Positions 1-8,078 of a DNA stretch of 34,383 bases are shown piece by piece (within the stretch, counting starts at the first letter, position 1; every line of letters begins with the position of its first letter). The notes beneath the pieces were generated by a model, which saw nothing but the letters and a program-made list of their open reading frames with translations, did not search any database and had not been told where the DNA came from. The position numbers were made by a program, and so were the translations under genes. Source of the DNA: Spirochaetales bacterium (GTDB lineage: Bacteria; Spirochaetota; Spirochaetia; SZUA-6; DRHE01); contig JAFGQJ010000087.1 of the NCBI GenBank assembly GCA_016935715.1, positions 1-34,383 on the forward strand, read 5' to 3'.

Positions 1-1673
1 AACAGCTCCACCCCGACCGTCGGGATCAGGGCCAGGCTGCCGGCGAACACGAGGATGATTACGATCAGCACCAGTGCCTTGTGCCTGAGGGCCCAGCCCA
101 GGGAAGCCCCGTAGATCCGGTCCAGCAGGCGCAGAGCCGCGCTCCTGCCCTTCAGCTCCTCCTCCACGTCCAGGAGGGTGTTGGACTTCTTCTTGATCGC
201 CACCTTGCGGATCCTGCTGGAGAGCATGGGAATCACGGTCAGAGCCACCAGCAGGGAGGCCAGCAGGGAAAAGGTGACGGTGAAGGCGAGGTCCCGGAAC
301 AGCTCCCTCGCCATGCCGCGGATGAACAGCACCAGGGGCAGGAACACCGCCACCGTGGTCAGGGTGGAGGCGATGATGGCATTGGCCATCTCCTGGGAGC
401 CGTGGCGGGCCGCCTCACCGGCCTTGGCGCCGCTCTCCCTGTATCGGAAGATGTTTTCGATGATGACGATCGAGTTGTCCACCAGCATGCCGATCCCCAG
501 AGCCAGGCCGCCCAGGGACAGCATGTTCAACGTCAGATCGAAGAAGTACATGGCGATGATGGTGATGATGATGGACAGGGGAATGGAGACGGCCACGATC
601 AGGGTGGTGGGCAGGTTGCGCAGGAAGATCAGCAGAACGAAGACCGCCAGGATGCCGCCCAGGAGGGCCACCCGCCAGACGTTGGCGATCGCCTCATTGA
701 TGAAGTCTGCGGAAACGAACAGCTCCACCAGGCGGACGTCCTCCGGCAGGGAGCGTTCGATCGATTCGATCCTGTCCTGAACCCGGTTGGTGATCTGCAC
801 GGTGTTGGTGCCGGACTGCTTCTGTACGGCCATGATGATGGCATCGTTGCGGTCCACCAACACATCGGTATCGTCATCCGCATAGCCGCTGTACACCGCA
901 GCGACATTCTCCAGGTACACGGGTTTGCCATTGCTGCTGCCGACTATGATGGCCCTGATCTCGGACAGATCGTCCAGGCGGCCGATGGTCCGCAGGGAGT
1001 ACTTGCGGGCACCCTCGCTGATCGCCCCGCCGGTGACGTTGATGTTTTCCGCCCGTACTACATTGACCACCTGATCGATCGACAGCCCGTGGGAGGCCAG
1101 CAGGGTCCTGTCCAGGTCGACGCGAATCTGCTTCTCCAGCCCCCCTTCGATGGAAACACTGGCCACCCCGTCGATCTGCTCCAGGGATGTCTGAATCGTG
1201 TTCTCGGCGATGAAGCGCAGGCTCTCCAGATCCCGGCGCCCCTCGATGGACAGAACCACGATGGGGGTCATGGAGGGATCGAACTTGAACAGCACCGGCT
1301 GAGAGGCGTCATCGGGGATGAAATCCCGGACCAGGTCGAGGCGCTCCCTTAGATCGTTGGAAGCCTCGTCCAGATCCGTGCCCCATTGGTATTCCACGAT
1401 GACCACCGAGGTCCCCTCCCTCGAGGTGCTGCTGATCTTCTCTATGCGGCTGGCCGAGGCCGCGGTGTTTTCGATCACCTTGGTCAGGTTCTCCTCGACC
1501 TCCCGGGGGGACACCCCCGGATAAGTGGAGTAGATGACGATGACGGGAAAGGAGATGTCCGGTATCAGATCGATGGCTAGCTTGCCCAGGGAAAAAACAC
1601 CGAGAACGATCAGGGCCAGGTAGAAAACCGTGGCCGTCACCGGCCGTTTGACCGAGAGATCGGTGATCTTCAT
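1..1673 (-). CDS. RND efflux pump, AcrB/HAE1 family (3' part cut off by window edge)
   Basis: Inner-membrane proton-driven pump of a tripartite efflux system. About 557 N-terminal residues are visible, roughly half of a usual RND protein of about 1000-1050; the rest lies beyond position 1. The start MKITDLSVKRPVTATVFYLA is the typical RND opening: a short cytosolic helix, then TM1. A porter-domain motif YPGVSPREVEENL follows. The TM4 signature reads GMLVDNSIVIIENIF, with Asp at about residue 399 and Asn at 400 where AcrB has two Asp; this D-N variant is common in HAE1-like pumps. Hydrophobic segments corresponding to TM2-TM6 follow. The ATG (1671-1673) overlaps the TGA of the adaptor gene (ATGA, 1670-1673), so translation is coupled. 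Substrate cannot be told. Family assignment is secure; completeness is unknown. Confidence 0.95.
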   Translation of the reverse strand, partial: MKITDLSVKRPVTATVFYLALIVLGVFSLGKLAIDLIPDISFPVIVIYSTYPGVSPREVEENLTKVIENTAASASRIEKISSTSREGTSVVIVEYQWGTDLDEASNDLRERLDLVRDFIPDDASQPVLFKFDPSMTPIVVLSIEGRRDLESLRFIAENTIQTSLEQIDGVASVSIEGGLEKQIRVDLDRTLLASHGLSIDQVVNVVRAENINVTGGAISEGARKYSLRTIGRLDDLSEIRAIIVGSSNGKPVYLENVAAVYSGYADDDTDVLVDRNDAIIMAVQKQSGTNTVQITNRVQDRIESIERSLPEDVRLVELFVSADFINEAIANVWRVALLGGILAVFVLLIFLRNLPTTLIVAVSIPLSIIITIIAMYFFDLTLNMLSLGGLALGIGMLVDNSIVIIENIFRYRESGAKAGEAARHGSQEMANAIIASTLTTVAVFLPLVLFIRGMARELFRDLAFTVTFSLLASLLVALTVIPMLSSRIRKVAIKKKSNTLLDVEEELKGRSAALRLLDRIYGASLGWALRHKALVLIVIILVFAGSLALIPTVGVEL

Positions 1674-2644
1674 TCCTTCACCTCCGCCACGGTCACCGCA
1701 TCGCCGTCGCTCAGGGACTGCTGGCCGACCACCGCCACCAGCTCGCCTTCGGCTATCCCCGCCTCTATCACCGCCGTCTCTCCCTGCACGAAGGCGATCT
1801 TCGGCCGCACCTCCCGGGCCACCTCCCCCTCGATCACGAAGGCCGCGCGGCTGCCCTCCTTGTCTATCAGAGCGGCAAGGGGAATCGTCACCGCATCATC
1901 CCTGCGGCGCAGGACGATGCTGGCCTCGGCGAACATTCCCGGCTTCAGCTGGTATCCCCTGTTCACCACCCGGATGCGGGTTTCCCGGGATCTGGATGCC
2001 GGATCCAGCACGGGGCTGAGGCTGTTGATGGTGCCGTGGAACACCCGGTCGGGATAGGAGACCACCGAGATCTCCACGGGCTGGCCGATCCGAACCTCGG
2101 CGATCCGCTTCTCCGGAACGTCGACCCTCACCTCGACCACGTCCATGTCCACGATCTGGAAAAGTGGGACCCCGGGATTGACGGCGGCCCCCTCCTGGGT
2201 CAGCACGGATTTGACCACTCCGGCGATGGTCGACTCCACCTCCACCGGTGCGAATTTCAGTCCCGCCTGGTCCCGGTCGATCACGGCCAGAACCTGGTCC
2301 TTCTCGACGAAATCCCCCGCTTCGGCCTTGATCTCGGTGATCTTGCCGCCGACCGAGGTCGGGATCCCCACCTCCTTCTCGGCGAATACGGATCCGTACA
2401 GGGCGAGGCTCTCCTGCACGCTCTGCCTGACCGCCGCGGTGACCGCCACGGGCACCGCGAACATCTGCTCCCCGTCGTCCTCCGGGCCTCCCCTGCCCGC
2501 ACCGCCGGCCCGGGACAGAAAGGCCAGGAAACCCGGTCCCTCTCCCTCCTGTTCCGCAAAGCGGGTGTAGCCGAGATATCCCCCCACGGCCACGACCGCC
2601 ACCACTGCGAACAGGATGATAACCGTCCGAACTCCCCTTTTCAT
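1670..2644 (-). CDS. Periplasmic adaptor (membrane fusion protein) of RND pump, hairpin-less type
   Basis: This 324-residue adaptor links the RND pump to the outer-membrane channel. Residues 5-25 are one hydrophobic anchor and no lipobox Cys follows. Residues 95-122 form the first lipoyl half (GGKITEIKAEAGDFVEKDQV) and about 133-165 the second (TIAGVVKSVLTQEGAAVNPG). Only about ten residues separate the halves, so the long alpha-helical hairpin of AcrA is missing. Beta-barrel and membrane-proximal domains follow (170-324). The reading frame stays open upstream into the tolC region, but the ATG at 2642-2644 directly precedes the anchor segment and lies 41 bp after the tolC stop, so I take it as the start. 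Hairpin-less adaptors are known in Borrelia (BesA). Gene order fits one efflux operon under the TetR gene at 4017. Confidence 0.93.
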   Translation of the reverse strand: MKRGVRTVIILFAVVAVVAVGGYLGYTRFAEQEGEGPGFLAFLSRAGGAGRGGPEDDGEQMFAVPVAVTAAVRQSVQESLALYGSVFAEKEVGIPTSVGGKITEIKAEAGDFVEKDQVLAVIDRDQAGLKFAPVEVESTIAGVVKSVLTQEGAAVNPGVPLFQIVDMDVVEVRVDVPEKRIAEVRIGQPVEISVVSYPDRVFHGTINSLSPVLDPASRSRETRIRVVNRGYQLKPGMFAEASIVLRRRDDAVTIPLAALIDKEGSRAAFVIEGEVAREVRPKIAFVQGETAVIEAGIAEGELVAVVGQQSLSDGDAVTVAEVKE

Positions 2645-2685
2645 ACGCTCTTCCCCCGTACGTTCATCGTCTTGAAAATCCGCGT

Positions 2686-4020
2686 CTAGAAATCCGCCAC
2701 CCCGACCACGTCCATCAGGTCCAGGACATTGCGGTTGTAGTTGTAGATCGCCTGGGCGTAGGCCAGCCTGGCTCCGTTCAACCCCAGCTGGGCGTCCTCG
2801 AGTTCGACGCTGGAGATGTACCCGCCCTCGTACTGTTCGACCGCCGCTTCGTACAACCGCTCGGCCAGCTGCACGCTCTTTCTCCCCGAGGCGATCTTGG
2901 CCTGCTCCTCGGTGATCCTGAGGATGCTCGACTCCACGGCGATGCGGATGCCCGCCTCCAGGGCGCCGTGCTGCAGGCGAAGATCCTCCGCCCGGATCCG
3001 GGACTTCCCGATCTTGGCGCTCGCCTCGCTCCACGGGAAGAAGCCCGAGACGGGCACGCTCAGGCTCAGACCGGCTGTCAGGCTTCCCATCCAGTAATCC
3101 GAATTGAAGTACTCGGCGTCCCCCGTGGCCGGATCGTAGCGGCTGTTCACGTTGTATCTGGCCCAGGCGGCCAGGGTGGGCAGGCGGAGGCTGCGCTCGA
3201 GCTCCGCCTGCGCCTCGGTGATATCCATGAGCTTTCTGAAGCTCTGCAGATCGTACTTGCCGCCCAAGGCCCTGCCGATCAGCGCCTCCCGGTCCAGATT
3301 CGCCTCGATCTGCTCCAGTTCGCCGACCAGCTCGAAGCGGAAATCCTCCTCCTCGATGCCCAGGACGTTCCTCACGTTGAGCAGGGCTATGGCCACGCCA
3401 TTGTTCGACGATATGACCGTGGCCCTGTAGCTCTCCAGGTCCGACTCGGCCCGCAGCACCTCGAAATCCGGCACCAGGCCCGCCTGGTAGCGCTGCCGGG
3501 CCACCTCCAGGGCCTCCTCCTTGCCGGCCAGGGTCTCGAGATTGATCGCCTGCACCTCCAGGGCCAACAGGTAGCCGTAGAAGGCATTCCTGATCAGCAC
3601 GACCGTCTTGCGGCTCTCCTCCGCCAGGTCCAGGGCCGCCTGGGCGACGGCCTCTTCGGCCAGCTTCACCCCGTTCTTGATCTTGCCGAAGGCGTACACG
3701 CTCTGGCCGACTTCCAGGGATACGCCAAGGGGGTCGGTGCCGGAAATCGGCACTTCGGTTCCGCTGCCGGGAGAGGTCTCCTTCGTGTTGTCGAACACGT
3801 GGGTCCAGCTCACGCCGGCCGACACCGAGGGGTAGTAGCCCGCCCTGGCCGCAGCCAGATCCGCCCGGGCGGCCGCCACGGCCAGCTTCTTCGACTGGAT
3901 GGCCGTGCTGTTGGCCAGGCCGTAGGCGATCGCCTCCTCCAGGGTGAACCGGTAGGTTTCGGCACCCGCGCTGCCGAGGGTCGTCATCAGCAGCAGCAAC
4001 ACCGCTCCGATCCGTCTCAT
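2686..4020 (-). CDS. TolC-family outer-membrane efflux channel
   Basis: 444-residue outer membrane efflux protein. Residues 1-20 are a clean Sec signal peptide ending in SAGA, followed by TYRFTLEEAIAYGLANS, the usual start of the first TolC repeat. The rest is long, Ala- and Glu-rich alpha-helical sequence with two related halves; AQLGLNGARLAYAQAIYNYN near the C-terminus is the typical ending of the second repeat. It would form the trimeric channel receiving substrate from the adaptor and RND pump encoded downstream. Its ATG overlaps the TGA of the tetR gene (ATGA at 4017-4020), so it is probably co-transcribed and translationally coupled with its regulator. Family is certain; the transported compounds are not. 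Confidence 0.93.
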   Translation of the reverse strand: MRRIGAVLLLLMTTLGSAGAETYRFTLEEAIAYGLANSTAIQSKKLAVAAARADLAAARAGYYPSVSAGVSWTHVFDNTKETSPGSGTEVPISGTDPLGVSLEVGQSVYAFGKIKNGVKLAEEAVAQAALDLAEESRKTVVLIRNAFYGYLLALEVQAINLETLAGKEEALEVARQRYQAGLVPDFEVLRAESDLESYRATVISSNNGVAIALLNVRNVLGIEEEDFRFELVGELEQIEANLDREALIGRALGGKYDLQSFRKLMDITEAQAELERSLRLPTLAAWARYNVNSRYDPATGDAEYFNSDYWMGSLTAGLSLSVPVSGFFPWSEASAKIGKSRIRAEDLRLQHGALEAGIRIAVESSILRITEEQAKIASGRKSVQLAERLYEAAVEQYEGGYISSVELEDAQLGLNGARLAYAQAIYNYNRNVLDLMDVVGVADF

Positions 4021-4733
4021 CCGCTGTTACCTCCTTCCGCTCCGCCTTCTATTCCCCGCAGCAGGATCTCCATGATGGCCTGGACGCGTTCGGCCGGAGA
4101 GGATTCCCTGGCTTCTCCGAAACCCTCTGCCATCCGGCACATGTCCTTTCCGGATGCACCGATTGCCTCCACGGTCATCCCGGCTGTGTCCATCCTGGAC
4201 ATGCACACGGAATGTATCGCCTGATTGACCATGCCCACGTAGCTCGACACCACGTCCCGGGTATCGATGTCACCGCGGATCATATTCTTGCTCTTTCCCT
4301 CTTCCACCAGCCCGTACAGATACTCGTCGAGGCGCCTGCGTCTCTCGAAGAACGGGCCCAGGAGCTTCCTGTGGATCGAGGCCATCTCCGGATTGAGGGC
4401 CGCGGTGAACAGCCGGAAATAATTCGGATTCTCGGCGAAAAAAGTGACCTGGGCCAGGGCGATGGCCTTCATTCTGTCCAGTGGATCCCGAGATGCAACG
4501 ATCCGCCTGGTCACGAAGGTCTCCAGGCGCTCGAGCACCGCGAGCATGGCGTGGAAGTACAGGTCCTCTTTGTCCTTGAAATAAAGATACAGAGTGCCCT
4601 TGGCCAGCCGTGCCTCCCGGGCTACCTCGTCCAGCGCGGTCGTTTCATACCCCTTGCGCGAAAAAACTCTCAAGGAAGCCCGGATGATGGCTCTGCGGCG
4701 CCGTTCCTTCTTGAGCTCCTGTACTTCGGGCAT
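4017..4733 (-). CDS. TetR/AcrR-family transcriptional regulator of the efflux operon
   Basis: 238-residue repressor-type regulator. The N-terminal helix-turn-helix is typical: RRAIIRASLRVFSRKGYE, then TALDEVAREARLAKGTLYLY and FKDKEDLYFHAM. The remainder is the helical ligand-binding and dimer domain. The frame is open back to 4868, but a palindromic operator lies at 4789-4808 inside that extension, so the real start must be downstream. I prefer the ATG at 4731-4733, which leaves the usual ten residues before helix 1; the ATG at 4758-4760 is possible. Neither has a strong ribosome site. The gene leads the efflux operon, and ATGA overlap with tolC plus the operator suggest auto-repression and control of tolC, adaptor and pump. 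Confidence 0.92.
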   Translation of the reverse strand: MPEVQELKKERRRRAIIRASLRVFSRKGYETTALDEVAREARLAKGTLYLYFKDKEDLYFHAMLAVLERLETFVTRRIVASRDPLDRMKAIALAQVTFFAENPNYFRLFTAALNPEMASIHRKLLGPFFERRRRLDEYLYGLVEEGKSKNMIRGDIDTRDVVSSYVGMVNQAIHSVCMSRMDTAGMTVEAIGASGKDMCRMAEGFGEARESSPAERVQAIMEILLRGIEGGAEGGNSG

Positions 4734-4788
4734 GATCCGGGTTCCGTCCTTCCTCGACATTGTCACCGGCACGGCGGGGACATGCAAA

Positions 4789-4808
4789 ATGACTGAACAG
4801 TCAGTCAT
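4789..4808. promoter_or_regulatory. Palindromic operator, probable TetR-family binding site
   Basis: A perfect inverted repeat: ATGACTGA, spacer ACAG, TCAGTCAT (8-bp arms). Size and symmetry match sites bound by TetR/AcrR dimers. It lies 28-55 bp upstream of the two possible tetR starts and about 170 bp upstream of the divergent sugar kinase, so it most likely governs the efflux operon. Binding by the adjacent regulator is inferred. Confidence 0.75.
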
Positions 4809-4892
4809 AAACATATGAAGGTTTGGATGGATCGTCAAGATAAATCGCATCGGAACCCTCCGGCGCACCCCGGCCGCGACGGATGAACAGGA

Positions 4893-4919
4893 TTGCGAAC
4901 TCCCCTGTCATCGTAATAT
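4893..4919 (+). promoter_or_regulatory. Weak candidate promoter for the sugar kinase
   Basis: TTGCGA (4893-4898) and TAATAT (4914-4919) resemble -35 and -10 boxes, but the spacer is only 15 bp. The region 4809-4978 is the most A+T-rich part of this divergent intergenic space. Nothing else in it stands out. Confidence 0.25.
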
Positions 4920-4978
4920 TGATTTCCGAGCCGGATTCGAATATTGTGAAGAAAGTCAATCGGAAATTGGAGGCAGTT

Positions 4979-6127
4979 ATGGCAGAAGTTGTACGTTACC
5001 AGCAGATCAAGTCCCAGGAGTCCTGCAGATACGACGGTGTTTCCATGGGAGAGGTGATGATGCGCATCGATCCCCGCGACGTGCCGACCGCCAGGATGAG
5101 AGACAGCGTCCGCGTGTTCCAGGGCGGAGGGGAAACCAACGTAGCCTGCGGTCTGGCCTACACCTTCTCTCTGCGCAGCGCCGTGCTCACCGCTCTGGTG
5201 GATGACCCGATCGGGGAGAACATCCGCAACCAGATGCGGGAGGCCGGCGTGGACGTTGGCAGGATCGTCTGGTGGAACACGAAGAACGACGGCAGCCGCT
5301 ACTCCACCGACCAGAAGGGCGGCCTGCACAACGGCATCAACTTTACCTACGCAGGCTCGGGGGTCATCCCCTCCAACACCAGCTACTACCGTGCCCACAG
5401 CCCGGCGACCCGGCTCGAGCCCGGTGATTTCGACTTCGACTCATTGTTCGGCGATGAGGGGGTGCGGGTGTTCAACACCGGCGGCATCTTCACCCTCATC
5501 GGAGCGAAAACGGCGGACCTGGCTATCGAGGCGGCGCAGAAAGCCGCGGAGCACGGAACCTTCGTCTCCGCGGACCTGAACTACCGCTCGAAAGTCGAGC
5601 CGGACAAGGGCAAGGCCCGGGCGATCAACCAGAAGCTGGCCCCTTACCTCGGCTTCCTGGTGGGCAACGACTCGGACCTGTCGGATGCCCTGGGCTACGA
5701 CACCAGATCGAAAAAGGGCGCCGGATTCGACGAATGGCTTCCCGCCTACCAGGAGACGATCCGGAAGGTTGCCGCGGATTTCCCCAATCTGAGCCTGATC
5801 GGCACCCAGTGGCGGGGCGCCCACAACGCCGACCTGGTCAGCTGGGCCGCGGTTCTCTACGACACCAGGGCGGAGGCTTGGTACACGGCTCCGGTGCGGG
5901 AGAGGATCCCGATCCGGGATCGGACCGGCGGGGGTGACTCCTTCGCCTCCGGCGTGATCGCCGCGCTGCTGAAGGGCAAGGACCTGGAGACGGCGGTAAA
6001 CTGGGGAGCGGCCCACGGAATGCTGGTCCAGGAGACCCCCGGTGACATCACCATGGTCAACCAGGCCGCGGTGGAGGCGGAGGTCAAGAGAGCCGCGGCT
6101 GGGGGAGGGGTCAAAGCCACCCGCTGA
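4979..6127 (+). CDS. PfkB-family sugar kinase (2-keto-3-deoxygluconate kinase-like)
   Basis: 382-residue ribokinase-fold kinase that would phosphorylate a sugar or sugar acid with ATP in the cytosol. The first PfkB signature is visible as FQGGGETNVACGLA and the second as DRTGGGDSFASG, where Asp at about residue 320 is the catalytic base. The C-terminal GDITM is typical of KdgK-like members. The open frame begins at 4883, but the ATG at 4979 has a strong ribosome site (GGAGG, 4969-4973) five bases upstream, and the earlier 32 residues have no kinase character. It is somewhat longer than the usual 310-340 residues. The DUF123 gene follows within about 10 bp. KDG kinase is a best guess; other keto-sugars are possible. 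Confidence 0.85.
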   Translation: MAEVVRYQQIKSQESCRYDGVSMGEVMMRIDPRDVPTARMRDSVRVFQGGGETNVACGLAYTFSLRSAVLTALVDDPIGENIRNQMREAGVDVGRIVWWNTKNDGSRYSTDQKGGLHNGINFTYAGSGVIPSNTSYYRAHSPATRLEPGDFDFDSLFGDEGVRVFNTGGIFTLIGAKTADLAIEAAQKAAEHGTFVSADLNYRSKVEPDKGKARAINQKLAPYLGFLVGNDSDLSDALGYDTRSKKGAGFDEWLPAYQETIRKVAADFPNLSLIGTQWRGAHNADLVSWAAVLYDTRAEAWYTAPVRERIPIRDRTGGGDSFASGVIAALLKGKDLETAVNWGAAHGMLVQETPGDITMVNQAAVEAEVKRAAAGGGVKATR

Positions 6128-6137
6128 GGAGGCCGCT

Positions 6138-6608
6138 CTGGCGCAGCCGGATATTCCCGTAGACCTTGAAGCGGCCTCCTGCCGGGACAGGGGCGCGTAC
6201 CTCCTGGTCATCGAGGTGGACAGCCCCCGTGTCGTGAACGCAGGGGCCCTGGGGGAGCTTCAGCTGGAGGCCGGCTGGTACGTCTACGTGGGCTCGGGGA
6301 AGAGAAATCTGAGCGCCCGGATCGCCCGTCACCACCGCAGGAGCAAAAAGATGCACTGGCACATCGATTACCTGCTGGAGCGTGTCGATCCCCGCCGTGT
6401 GAAGAGCCTTCCCATACGCAGCCGTCATGATCTGGAGTGCAGGCTGGCACGATCCGTGGCCGGCCTGGCCGCGGGATTCGTCCAGGGATTCGGCTGCTCC
6501 GACTGCAGCTGTGCGAGCCACCTCTTCCGCTTCGATGCCGATCCCCTTCGGGACCGGCGGTTCCTCGGCCTGCTGCTGCACTACCGTCACACCGTCGCCC
6601 TGGCCTGA
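6138..6608 (+). CDS. DUF123 / GIY-YIG-type nuclease-like protein, probable CTG start
   Basis: About 156 residues. The family signature is clear: AYLLVIEV, then GWYVYVGSGKRNLSARIARH and KKMHWHIDYLL, as in archaeal and bacterial DUF123 proteins of the GIY-YIG fold. A C-terminal Cys-rich stretch CSDCSCASHLF is also typical. Function is unproven; some relatives are fused to endonuclease III, suggesting DNA processing. The only in-frame ATG is far upstream (6042), inside the kinase gene. A perfect AGGAGG (6127-6132) overlaps the kinase stop and sits five bases before a CTG at 6138, so CTG initiation is the best-supported start. The 3' end overlaps the convergent phosphoribosyltransferase gene by 22 bp. 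Confidence 0.82.
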   Translation: MAQPDIPVDLEAASCRDRGAYLLVIEVDSPRVVNAGALGELQLEAGWYVYVGSGKRNLSARIARHHRRSKKMHWHIDYLLERVDPRRVKSLPIRSRHDLECRLARSVAGLAAGFVQGFGCSDCSCASHLFRFDADPLRDRRFLGLLLHYRHTVALA

Positions 6609-7114
6609 TCCTCGTGCAGGGCGATATCCTCGGCATCCCAGGGGTAGCAGATCCAGAGGTCCTCCGTTTCCCGGCCTGCGAAGTAGTGCCGGATCTCCTC
6701 GGGAAGGTGCCCCCGCTTTTCCTTGTTCTTGTTGTGCAGCACCACGACGGCGATCTCCGTGGGGCGGTGGCGGAGAAGCTCTTTGAGGCAGTACTCCAGG
6801 GTCACCCGGGAATCGTCGACCTCATCCACCACCAGAACCCTCTTGCCCGACAGCTTGCGCTCCACCTCGTCGATCCACTGGATCGTCTGGGGGGTCGCCT
6901 TGGGAAGGTTGTCCAGCCCGTAGTAGGAGATGCCCACCGCATAGATGGGGCGGTTGATGAAGGTCTTGAGAATGCGGGCGGGGATGAATCCCCCCGTCCC
7001 GATGGCCACGATGACGTCCGGATCGAAACCCGCCTCCGTGACCCGCCGGGCCAGCTCCTTCACGGTTTCATGGATCTGCCCGTAGCTCAAACAGTACTTC
7101 TCTGAACTTTTCAT
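6587..7114 (-). CDS. Phosphoribosyltransferase (hypoxanthine/xanthine type)
   Basis: 175-residue type I phosphoribosyltransferase that would convert a purine base and PRPP into a nucleotide. PDVIVAIGTGGFIPARIL is the conserved loop near the N-terminus. KRVLVVDEVDDSRVTL is the PRPP-binding motif, with EVDDS in place of the usual D-D-x-x-D-T-G; acidic residues are kept. WICYPWDAED resembles xanthine-guanine and archaeal HPRT-like members. It starts 9 bp after the stop of the rpiB-like gene, in the same direction, so it is probably in the operon with that gene and the cupin. The exact base specificity cannot be read from sequence. Confidence 0.87.
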   Translation of the reverse strand: MKSSEKYCLSYGQIHETVKELARRVTEAGFDPDVIVAIGTGGFIPARILKTFINRPIYAVGISYYGLDNLPKATPQTIQWIDEVERKLSGKRVLVVDEVDDSRVTLEYCLKELLRHRPTEIAVVVLHNKNKEKRGHLPEEIRHYFAGRETEDLWICYPWDAEDIALHEDQARATV

Positions 7115-7123
7115 GCCGGAATA

Positions 7124-7642
7124 TCAGCTGCTCTGCTGCGGCCCGGAGCGACTGCCCTCTTGTTCGCCGCCGCTCTCCCGGGCCCGATCGTACTCCACGA
7201 TCCGCCGGATCTTGGGTTCGGAGCGCCCGCCGGGGGTGTACTCGCAACGCATCCAGATCGTTACCAGGGTCTTGGCCAGCTCGGCCCCGGTGACCTGGGA
7301 GCCCAGGGTCATGATATTGGCGTTGTTGCTCTTGCGCGCCCGCTCCGCCGAGTAGGCATCGGAGCACAGAGCGGCGTAAGCGCCGGGAACCTTGTTGGCC
7401 GCGATGGACACGCCGATTCCCGTGCCGCAGATCAGGATCCCCCGATCGTGTTCTCCCCGGGCCACCGCCTCCGCCACCCGTATCGCCACGTTGGCGTACA
7501 CGGGATCCTCACTGCCGTAGTCCCGGTATTCGTACCCCAGCTCCCGAAGGTGCTCCTGGATGATGCCTTTGAGCTGCGCCGCGTTGGGATCGCAGCCGAT
7601 TGCGACCGGTTTCACGGCCCGCTTCCCCTGCTGCCCGGGCAT
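7124..7642 (-). CDS. rpiB: RpiB/LacA/LacB-family sugar-phosphate isomerase
   Basis: 172 residues, slightly longer than the 145-150 usual for RpiB because of short extensions at both ends. The active-site Cys motif GILICGTGIGVSIAANKVPG is intact, as is YSAERARKSNNANIMTLG. The N-terminal motif reads CDPNAAQLK where classical RpiB has D-H-A-G; the His is replaced. VYANVAIRV and GGRSEPKIRRI recall the D-erythrulose-4-phosphate isomerase-like branch (DerI/EryI), so the substrate may be a tetrose or another sugar phosphate, not ribose 5-phosphate. One base separates it from the upstream cupin gene. Family is secure; the symbol denotes the family, not a proven substrate. Confidence 0.88.
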   Translation of the reverse strand: MPGQQGKRAVKPVAIGCDPNAAQLKGIIQEHLRELGYEYRDYGSEDPVYANVAIRVAEAVARGEHDRGILICGTGIGVSIAANKVPGAYAALCSDAYSAERARKSNNANIMTLGSQVTGAELAKTLVTIWMRCEYTPGGRSEPKIRRIVEYDRARESGGEQEGSRSGPQQSS

Positions 7643-7643
7643 T

Positions 7644-7997
7644 TCAATTGTCCACGTACTCCGGTCTCATCGGCGCAAAGAACTCCACCACCTCGCTGTC
7701 CTCTATCGCCTCGGCGCCGTGGTGCTCCCAGGGGTCGAAGGCATAGCTCGTTCCGGCGGTCGCCACGAAGCTCTGCCCCTCGTTCAACAGGAAGCGGACC
7801 CTGCCGCTCAGGACATATCCGTGCTGCACGACTTCATGGTTGTGCAGGGGAATCGCCGATCCCCGGGTCAGCCTGAAATGACAGAGCATGCTCTGTTCAT
7901 TGAAGGACAGGGTGGTGCGGAAGATTCCGGCCGGCTTCTCCACGCTGCCGAGCTTTCCCAGTTCTGCGATCTTTCGCCTTGCTTTGCTGTCTCTCAT
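7644..7997 (-). CDS. Small single-domain cupin protein
   Basis: 117 residues forming one cupin_2 beta-barrel. The first cupin motif is visible as PLHNHEVVQHGYVLSGRVRF (metal ligands His, His and probably the following Gln or His), and the second as AFDPWEHHGAEAIEDSEVVE. No enzymatic motif beyond the metal site is seen, so it could be an isomerase, an epimerase or a ligand sensor. It ends one base before the rpiB-like start, which suggests a role with that sugar isomerase. A TATACT -10-like box (minus strand, 8006-8011) sits only 8 bp before the ATG and there is no clear ribosome site, so the message may be leaderless. Confidence 0.85.
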   Translation of the reverse strand: MRDSKARRKIAELGKLGSVEKPAGIFRTTLSFNEQSMLCHFRLTRGSAIPLHNHEVVQHGYVLSGRVRFLLNEGQSFVATAGTSYAFDPWEHHGAEAIEDSEVVEFFAPMRPEYVDN

Positions 7998-8078
7998 GCT
8001 TCAGGAGTATAACGAAGATCGGCCCCCGCGGCTATTACCCGTGACGGGAAAACCGTCGTTCGTCTCCCGCAGAGCGCT

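Noticed and set aside
81..1352. Plus-strand open frame of 423 codons at the left edge
   Set aside because: It is the antisense of the RND pump, whose motifs are unmistakable on the other strand.
4734..4868. Longer N-terminus for the TetR protein
   Set aside because: The extension would place the perfect operator inside coding sequence, and its residues do not resemble a TetR protein.
8043..8057. Small stem GACGG/CCGTC as a terminator of the YbaK gene
   Set aside because: Only five base pairs and no T run in the direction of transcription.
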